NCBI GenBank assembly: GCA_038501195.1
Contig: JBBPUQ010000008.1
Coordinates: 1,994,501 to 2,058,500, forward strand
Origin: Nemania diffusa
Taxonomy: Eukaryota > Ascomycota > Sordariomycetes > Xylariales > Xylariaceae
Reading direction: 5' to 3'
Length of the DNA: 64,000 bases
Shown: positions 57,196 through 64,000 of the stretch, piece by piece
Layout of the letters: the number at the start of each line of letters is the position of its first letter
Numbering within the stretch: the first letter of the stretch is position 1
The notes under the pieces: model-generated
The model's database searches: none
What the model was told of the DNA's origin: nothing
The model's input: only the letters and a program-made list of their open reading frames with translations
Translations under genes and position numbers: made by a program

Positions 57196-58740
57196 TTACG
57201 GTTTCGCAGCGGCAATTTCTTCGTGCGACTCTTCGCAATCGCCGCAGATGATCTTCTGTGCCCAGTGAACCTGCTCCCAGTCGATTTCCTTGATCATCAA
57301 CACCGTATAAGTCCAGCCAATTGCCACCTTCGTATCTCTCATCGGTTTACACATACACCAACAGAGCCGTGGTCCCCCGTTGGTGTCTAGGAAGACTGCA
57401 CTGTCTTTATCAAGCTGGCTGCCGGTTCTCCAGTTTGTGAGTGTGGCCGCCGGATATGGTTGTTGGTCCTTGCACAGATCCACGAATTGGAAATGCTGCT
57501 TCCGGACTAACGTCTCGCGGCTTGAATACGTGACTCGGCCGTATAGTTCGAAGACTACATCCTGTTGGTGGTTGAAGCAGCTCGCTGTCTGGCTTATCAG
57601 TACACCGATTCGAAAACAAGTGCGAAGCAGTGTATCAGAGGACATGCCAGGAACTGAAGGTCGATCTCTGACTTTCTCTGGAAACGGAGGTCGAACGAAG
57701 GCGCGTTGAGATCTTGGTTCATCAAAATGGTGACCGACAGTGCTAGGACTTTTTGAGCACATGTCTGTATCTCCATGTTTGGGAATTTTTAATTCAGAGT
57801 GGAAATCAACAGACAGATCTTTCTGGATCGCATTCACGTTAGTCAATACAGCATTCCAATCAACATCTTCATCTAGAAGGTCCTCTGAGTCTTCCGTTTG
57901 CCAAGTTGCAGATGCGTATCCTGTCTTGGAAGCAGTGGTAACAGGCTCTTGCGGATCAGGAGGGGAGAATTTCAAATATGGGTCATATTCCGCGGCCGAT
58001 CGTGATTCATGGTCCTATCCTTGCACACTTGAAGGGGGTATATGAGTTTCTTGTATAAAGCCTGAAGAGTCAGCGAGTAGTTGGACAATATCAGCGTCTG
58101 TAAGACCATCGTCTAGAGGATACGCATCACTCGACTCGCTCCGGTTATCATTAGCATGCGTGTCGTAAATCGCACCAGCTATTTTGAGAGGGGTAATTCT
58201 ACCTCTGTCAAAAGCCATGAGGTTGGAAGTTTCCATGGCAGGACTTGAGAGGAGTGCATTTTTACTCTGGTGAATACTTTCAACTATAGATTCCTGTGTG
58301 TAGGAAATATCTATAGGCAAGGGGGGCCGGTCAATAGTGGTCTCCCAAGTTGACTGCTTATAACCGTGGTCGTATGGGCGAACAGACTCAAGGCTATGAG
58401 GACTTGAGAAGACTTGTGGTAGATCAGTAGAGCGAGTTACCAATTGCTCGATGGTAGTAGCAGGAGTTTGAATCCTGATCATGGGATCCGCCACCTTCGG
58501 CGAGCGGAAGGAAGTTTGCACCTGTGTTGATATGATAGGCAGCTGTTCTGTGTTTGTGATATGCCTATTGCCAAGTGTTGTCTTCAGCCTCTTTTCTATT
58601 GATGCCTTACTACACTGGGCCGTTCGTTTTTGGCTAACACTAGCAAAATCCTTGATGTGTTCACCATGTTCTAGAGCTCCGGGCCTTCGATGATTGATAG
58701 GAGTGAAAGAAGTCTCCGCCGGCGAAGAGTCTCTGCTCAT
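57196..58740 (-). CDS. Unrecognised fungal protein, reading frame interrupted by one in-frame TAG
   Basis: Two open stretches, 58740-58018 and 58014-57196, lie in the same frame and are separated only by TAG at 58015-58017. The first is Ser/Thr-rich and disordered. The second contains an ordered C-terminal domain (about the last 170 residues; FVRPPFPEKVRDRPSVPGMSS, LLRTCFRIGVLI, VVFELYGRV, KQHFQFVDL, WTYTVLMIKEIDWEQV), a pattern I have seen in unnamed fungal proteins and that could be an OB-like beta barrel, unproven. A 72-bp intron starting GTCCAA at 58086 and ending ATAG at 58015 would remove the stop and keep the frame (490 residues), but that donor is abnormal. Otherwise this is a nonsense-disrupted gene or a sequence error. 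Confidence 0.5.
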
Positions 58741-60094
58741 GGCATCGCCGAAGTTAACTTGACGGACCAAACTTAATCAAAAATGATGTTTATTTCATTC
58801 ACCTTTTATTCTGCAGTTCGGGGTGAAGAACCGGCTGCTCCACACATCTATTCGATCTGTTTGTCTGTGCCCGACTATCGGCATTCATTATCGCAATTTT
58901 CGAGGTTTCAAACTAGATAATTATTACAATAAAAGATAGTAAATGTTAGCTAATTAGGTATTCATAAAGTTCCAAATTATCACCGAAAGGGATCGAGACT
59001 TTCTTGGGCTATAGCCATTATTGTATGATATCAGGTATCAGAATAATGAGAGCATCCATAGCCCGCAAGGTAGGTAGCATGGACGTAGGGGATGCGTGCC
59101 TAATTTACTCGGCGCGACTTCCTGATTGCAGGTTTTTCAAGTCCAAGCACTTACCTAACTAGGTATATAAGTAAGTGCATGCATTTTAGGCTTGAAAACC
59201 CATAGGGAAATTCGCAGTAACAAGCAAGTGCAGTCGGTGTTAGAAGGAGACACACCTAAAGCAGGTACCTAAGCCCTAAGGTACCAATGTGGTTTGCCCG
59301 TGCTTATCGGATCTACCCCACGATTACCTTAGGCACCTGGGAGTGCTTCTGTTGCCCGGTCGCCTAGTAAGAGCTGTGGGCCACGGCCGTAACCGTACAT
59401 TATGTACCTAAGGTGTGGTAGGAAGATGTACACAGTACACACTAACCCAACAATCTCAATTCCGTACGCAAGTCAAAATGCATGCAGCAAGTCAGTTTAC
59501 CTACATCATGTATGGCCAGCCTAGCTGCTTTGCTAGGTATTTGCATGACATCCGATATAATCTGTATTTGATGACTCCGTAGGCTATCTATAAATGTACT
59601 CTAAGATGAATTCAACTTTTCTATCTAATTATAGATTCTAGGTAGGTCCTATCATCTGTTATCTTACATGGTATGATAAATGCCCCTCACTGTTTTACGT
59701 ACGTATACCTACACCAAGGTACAGTACCTAATACCGAACAGCTTGTGGAACCAGGAAGGAGGCTAAGAGGTACCGTACCTAAACCACATGCTCCTAGGTA
59801 ACTCACAATAACCCCGCGATAATCACCCCTCGGCAGTACAAGTACAGACGCGTCACCAATTGCCTGCATACCAGATTCCAAGCAACCATATCGTTTGGTA
59901 TATCGGTTTGGAACACCGCGACGTCTGTCTGGCGCATGTGCCTTTCACTGTATGGTCTTCAGCCTGTTTTTGCGCTAAGACCTGGAGGTAGAGCGCATTC
60001 TTTCCTCCCAATTTACCTAATCTACAGTACTCCAGAACCGCCCAAGAAGCTCGGTGCCTGACGTCACTAGCCCGACCACCCTTCTGCATTCGCC
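58741..60094. other. Divergent intergenic region dense in TAGGTA/TACCTA motifs
   Basis: 1.35 kb. At least ten TAGGTA/TACCTA motifs from about 59,066 to 59,800, several as short inverted pairs around one centre. No TATA box or gene is supported. Confidence 0.45.
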
Positions 60095-61725
60095 ATGTTC
60101 TCCCAGGTAGGTCCGCCTCTCCCTTTATTACGGATCGCATCTTCTATGTCCGTCCGCCACATACCTGAACCCCTGCCTGGCTCTTGTCCAGTCCCGTCTG
60201 TCTTTGGAATGCCAACTTGAGAGGCCTCAGGGCATCATCGCCGATACACTAGATGCTAATTTCCAGGACAGAAGAAACCGTACTCAGCTGTCACGGTTAC
60301 CATCGAGCGGCTCACGAGTGAGACTTTTGAGGAAGATGACTTGAGTGGCATTCCCGACCTTGTTGAAGTCATCACACTGCAAGCATCTGGTCCTACCGAA
60401 GCTGCGCGTGCTCTCAGGAAGAAGTTGAAATATGGAAATGTTCATCGCCAGATAAGGGCTCTAGTCCTTCTAGATGGACTGATTCAGAATACAAGCCCTC
60501 GCTTCCAGCGCACATTCATCGATGAGCCACTTCTTGAACGCCTGAGAGTATGTGGTACGTCAGACTTGTCTGATCCTGATGTCCGGAAGAAGTGCTCTGA
60601 ATTATTCCGAGGCTGGGCAGTAGAGTACAAGAATACTCCGGGTCTCGAACGCGTCGTTATGCTATACAAGGTTAGTAACTCATAGTCGATGGACTAGAAG
60701 AGCAGCCAGAGCTGATTGTACCAGGAACTTCCTCGACGGAAACAAGTAGTTACCCAGGACAAATCTAAGGTGCTTCGCGAAACGGAACAAGACCCGTTCC
60801 GTGACTCGGAGGATGAAGCTGATCAGCATAAATCTCCTCCGCTTCCGCATCCCTCCCAGGCTTCGTCTTCACGACCACCCGCTCCGTACCCGCAACCGGC
60901 GCAGACCATTCAGTCATACAGCCATGTGAGATCATCATCCGGCTCTGGATCATTCTTCTCGAGCTCCTCTAAAGATAAGAAGAAGGATAAGAGCAAGAAG
61001 AAATCTAAGCCTTTCAAACTAGAAGCCGAGCAGGAATCCATGAAGGCTTCGATAGCTGAGTCTTCTATCGCTGCTACGAATCTCTCAAATGCCTTACAAA
61101 GTATCAACCGGGAGAAGGAGCGGATATCTGAGAATACCGTAGCCGTAGAGCGGTTTGAAATCTGCAAGAAGCTGAGAAGGAAAATCTTACGTTACGTATG
61201 CACAATGATTCTATTCCCGTTGGTTACCTTGAGCTTGGCTAATAAAAATAGATTCACTTCGTCGAAGATGAACAGTGGCTCGGTAGCCTGCTGCATGCCA
61301 ACGATGAACTAGTTGTAGCTTTAATGACATTTGAGCAACTTGACCGCTCGATCGATGCAGATAGCGACTCTGAAGATGAGCTGGCTGAGCAAGCACACCT
61401 CTACCGCAGTCAGTGCCTCTGAATTCATCAATCAGCCGTGAAATTCTCATGAGACTAACTTCTTTTAGTGGCTACTGAAAAACATAAACAATCAATGTCG
61501 CCGACAAACCCTGCTTCTCCATCAAGCCCTATTGCCGACATGGCTGCCCTGAGTCTTAACCCTAGTGTCTCGCCCCATCGCTCAGCACCCCCAAGACCCT
61601 CAGCTCAATCTAAGCCTCCAGCTCCTCCTCGTCCTGTCTCGCCACGGTTGCGTCGCTATGAGACTGATGACGAATCTGCAGATGAAGATGAGAATGATCC
61701 GTTTGCGGACCGAAACGCTGTCTAG
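60095..61725 (+). CDS. LSB5: Lsb5-like VHS/GAT-domain endocytic adaptor
   Basis: Five exons, 60095-60106, 60272-60670, 60725-61195, 61252-61408 and 61469-61725, give 431 residues. The first exon codes only four residues (MFSQ), then KKPYSAVTVTIERLTSE, the usual start in fungal Lsb5. The VHS domain (about 5-145) shows EAARALRKKLKYGNVHRQIRALVLLDGLIQN and WAVEYKNTPGLERV. A Ser/Lys-rich linker with SKDKKKDKSKKKSKPF precedes a GAT-like helical region (about 235-345; LEAEQESMKASIAESSIAATNLSNAL, then DEQWLGSLLHANDELVVALMTFEQL). The tail is Pro-rich (PAPPRPVSPRLRRYETDD). Yeast Lsb5 links ubiquitin/Arf cargo recognition to actin patches and Las17. The 165-bp first intron and its acceptor ACAG are less certain than the rest. 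Confidence 0.85.
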
Positions 61726-63188
61726 GCTCCCATGGTGAAAAGGGAAGATAATACCCGGTGGCGAGTTCCTGAATCTGGGCCGCTCTTGAGTATATCGCCA
61801 AGTCGATGGTAGGAGGATTTCTCTTTCTTCGCCTCTATATCGAGAGCCATCTCTACAATGAGTTGAGTAGGACGATTTCCAATATCTTCAGCTTGCAATG
61901 GAATTATGGCGTGTATGGAGAACCTTGTCAATTACTCAAGCAACTTATGTCTATCTACCGTCCCAGAGCCGTCTGTGTTGTATCTAACTTGTGCCTATGG
62001 ATCCTGTGACTGCACTGACATTGCAAGTAGTTTTTCTTTCCCCAGTCAACTAAAATACGTGTATTTAATAGGTTGTAGTAGTAGTTTACTACTGCACTTA
62101 CACGCATACCTCACAAGAGCGGGCTGAGCAGAGCGCACGCGATCGACCTTTATTAGACATATCTAATTCGTCGGGACTATACACCATCGGTAAAACTTAA
62201 ATGAAACAAACAGCGTAGCCTCAGCGGAATATGCCGACAAATAAGAACAATATCGAGCCACCTGCTCATCAGAGGTGGCTTATTTTATGTTAATTGGCTG
62301 TTGAAATTGAATGCAGACGCATGTTTCCCCTCATCCCTAGGAACCACAGAAAAAAAGGGCTTAGACCTTACATAGACAGTAGCACAGTGAGATTGATCCT
62401 GATCAATGGCGGTTCTACACAGGTTTGTTAGAGGTTTGTTCTTCTTTTTTCTTCTGATTGATTCCCCTATCGAATTGGTACCTAAGTCACGTGCGCTGAT
62501 CCATATCCTTCGCCGCTCTACTCTGTATATATGTATTTAACCCCTCAAGTTAGGTCGGTTAGAGGTATGTACCTCAGAGCTGTATGTGCAAAATAGTACC
62601 ATGCAGAAGTGCGCTGTACGTGTACCTACAGAATATTAGCGCGACAACGCAACAGGTGTCTTATGTAGCAAAGGGAGTAGCACTGCTCCACCTGCTATGC
62701 CAAAATAGGACCTATTAGCTCCCACCTACCAGCATACGACATCACCTGCATCTATCGGGCCAGGAATAACGCTTCATCCATTGCCTGCTGCATTATTCTC
62801 ATCCCGACAGTGAATGTTGCTGAATCACCATTACTTGCTCAACAAATGCTCTCCGGCGCGGATATCCAGACCGCGAGTTGTCCAGGACACGAAAGCAACT
62901 AAGCTCAAGTTTTTCACGTATTTATGGGTTAACATACTTTTATTTATTTATTTATTTGCTTCGGAAGAATAGGACCCTAACAACGGCCAAGTTTGTTGGC
63001 TCAATTGAACCTAGACCCCTAAGCAAGCTGCTGCCTACCTCCCTGGACGTTTGCTTGCTCGCAAATTCAATTGACATCGCACTGCTTTAACAGACACTCG
63101 TACACAGCATCTCCATCTACCCAGCTTACCAAATACATCTTTCAATCGGCTTCATCGGACATCGGGCATCAAGGCTCAATCTATCTCC
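61726..63188. other. Intergenic, no gene seen
   Basis: 1.46 kb between LSB5 and the last gene, both on plus. It holds a hairpin at 62,256-62,280, TACCTA-type motifs near 62,480 and 62,570-62,625, and an ATTT run near 62,940-62,957. Pyrimidine-rich sequence precedes the next ATG. Confidence 0.45.
62256..62280. repeat. Perfect 8-bp stem hairpin
   Basis: AGCCACCT and AGGTGGCT flank a 9-base loop, followed by an AT-rich stretch. It lies about 530 bp downstream of the LSB5 stop; function unknown. Confidence 0.5.
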
Positions 63189-64000
63189 ATGTCGGCATTA
63201 TCTAGTATGTTAAATGGGCGTGAATCGACCGGCCTGGTCGACCAGGCCATAGCCCGACTTAATATTTATCAACAGTTGGATGGGGAGAGGGATAACCTTA
63301 TCCAAGTGAGTATATCTGGCATCCTCACCATCATCATCGTCGTCGTCATTATGTTCGCCACCACCACCACCATCACCCTCAACACCAGTATCAACGCCAC
63401 CATAAACAATCAACCACCCCCCTCCCCCTATGCTTGTGACTGTGTGCAAGTAACCGTCCGAGATGGTCGGGCGTCCAGCTGACATGCTCTGGTAGGCTAT
63501 GATTCAGAAAATCAATAGTGATGCAAAAAGAATATCTGACCTTGAGCTCGATCTTGAGGATCAAAAGAAGTCTCGAGTAGATTATCAAACTAAGGCAATG
63601 AATCTCAATGCTGACTTGCAGCGCTTGGGTTCAAGACTTGTGCGTTCCAACCTGTCGCGTCAATACGCCTCCCATCCAATTAAGTTTCCAGCATCTTAAC
63701 CTGTTAGTACAGAATAGTGGCGCTTTCGTTGTCGTTCTTATTGATGGTGATGGGGCAAAATTTCGAGACGAATTTCTTCGTGATCAGGAGCAGGGTGCGG
63801 CGAAAGCCGCCTGGAAGCTTAAAGAGGCAGTCAAGGAAGCCGGCCTCGTTCATGATATCCCTATTCTAGTCCGAGTCTATGCGAATGTTGGCGACCTAGC
63901 TAGGTCATTGCGTATGTCTAATGTCATTGAATACGACGACAGCCTACGTATATTTGCCGAGCAGTTCACCAACACCTACGCCGATTTTGACTTCATCAAC
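63189..64000 (+). CDS. DUF7923-type protein, probable CCCH zinc-finger family (5' part only)
   Basis: Runs off the right edge. Exons 63189-63305, 63496-63639 and 63713 to beyond 64000 give 183 residues so far. The N-terminus is a short helix and a coiled-coil-like segment (KINSDAKRISDLELDLEDQKK). The third exon starts the conserved domain: FVVVLIDGDGAKFRDEFL, a Gly/Ala turn, KLKEAVKEAG, ILVRVYANVGDLARSL and FTNTYADFDFIN. In filamentous fungi this domain is usually followed by C-x8-C-x5-C-x3-H zinc fingers, which here would be outside the window. The GTAG acceptor at 63495 is chosen; TTCAG at 63507 gives the same frame and four residues fewer. RNA binding is inferred from family layout. Confidence 0.7.
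63321..63385. repeat. Trinucleotide microsatellites in the first intron of the last gene
   Basis: CATCATCATCGTCGTCGTCAT followed by a CCACCACCACCATCACC run, all within intron 63306-63495. Confidence 0.7.

Noticed and set aside
1..64000. CRISPR arrays, bacterial operons, or a secondary-metabolite gene cluster
   Set aside because: No spaced direct repeats of that kind, and no polyketide synthase, NRPS, terpene synthase or cytochrome P450 motifs were seen; the window is eukaryotic.

Overview
This window is nuclear DNA from a filamentous ascomycete (Pezizomycotina, most likely Sordariomycetes). The evidence is single-exon or short-intron genes (introns mostly 45-110 bp, GTRNGT donors, CTAAC/CTGAC branch sites, YAG acceptors), recognisable fungal proteins (Swf1, Rap1, Kar5, Lsb5, Met22, CrpA-type copper ATPase, CE5 esterase, AA9 LPMO), and a large AT-rich block with the signature of repeat-induced point mutation (RIP). 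An order such as Xylariales is only a guess from the plant-cell-wall enzymes and the many TAGGTA/TACCTA motifs between genes. I rebuilt the intron-containing genes by hand; every joined model given here keeps one open frame.

Layout. 0-5 kb: a head-to-head mitochondrial pair (FMC1-like LYR protein, MRX8/EngB-like GTPase) and the palmitoyltransferase SWF1. 5.8-8.6 kb: telomeric protein RAP1 (BRCT, two Myb domains, an ARID-like segment, Rap1 C-terminal domain). 9.1-14.3 kb: a secreted CE5 acetylxylan esterase, a YPPQG-repeat low-complexity protein and a small three-exon GFA/CENP-V-type zinc protein. 15.5-30.7 kb: one RIP-mutated transposon nest, a Gypsy-type LTR retrotransposon (326-bp LTRs, target-site duplication GTTTA) with a Copia-type element (266-bp LTRs, duplication ATAAC) inserted in the same orientation. 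30.9-41.6 kb: a sparse accessory stretch with an SprT-like metalloprotease-domain protein, a membrane/DUF3431 protein, a 174-bp foldback element and two unrecognised genes. 43.7-64 kb: a denser stretch with a CrpA-type copper ATPase, an AA9 LPMO, a C3HC zinc-finger protein, MET22/HAL2 nucleotidase, mitochondrial uL6m, KAR5, an unrecognised gene interrupted by one in-frame stop, LSB5, and the 5' part of a DUF7923-type protein that runs off the window.

How it fits together. The genes are mostly unlinked housekeeping functions: mitochondrial translation and ATP synthase assembly, telomere, palmitoylation, endocytosis, karyogamy and copper export. Two secreted biomass-degrading enzymes are scattered among them. 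No biosynthetic cluster or defence island is visible. The most informative structure is the nested, edge-graded RIP island and the odd 2.1-kb tail of its inner element, which holds duplicated tRNA-like relics, a 40-bp minisatellite and GC-retaining patches. Functions are from reading motifs by eye; no database search was run.
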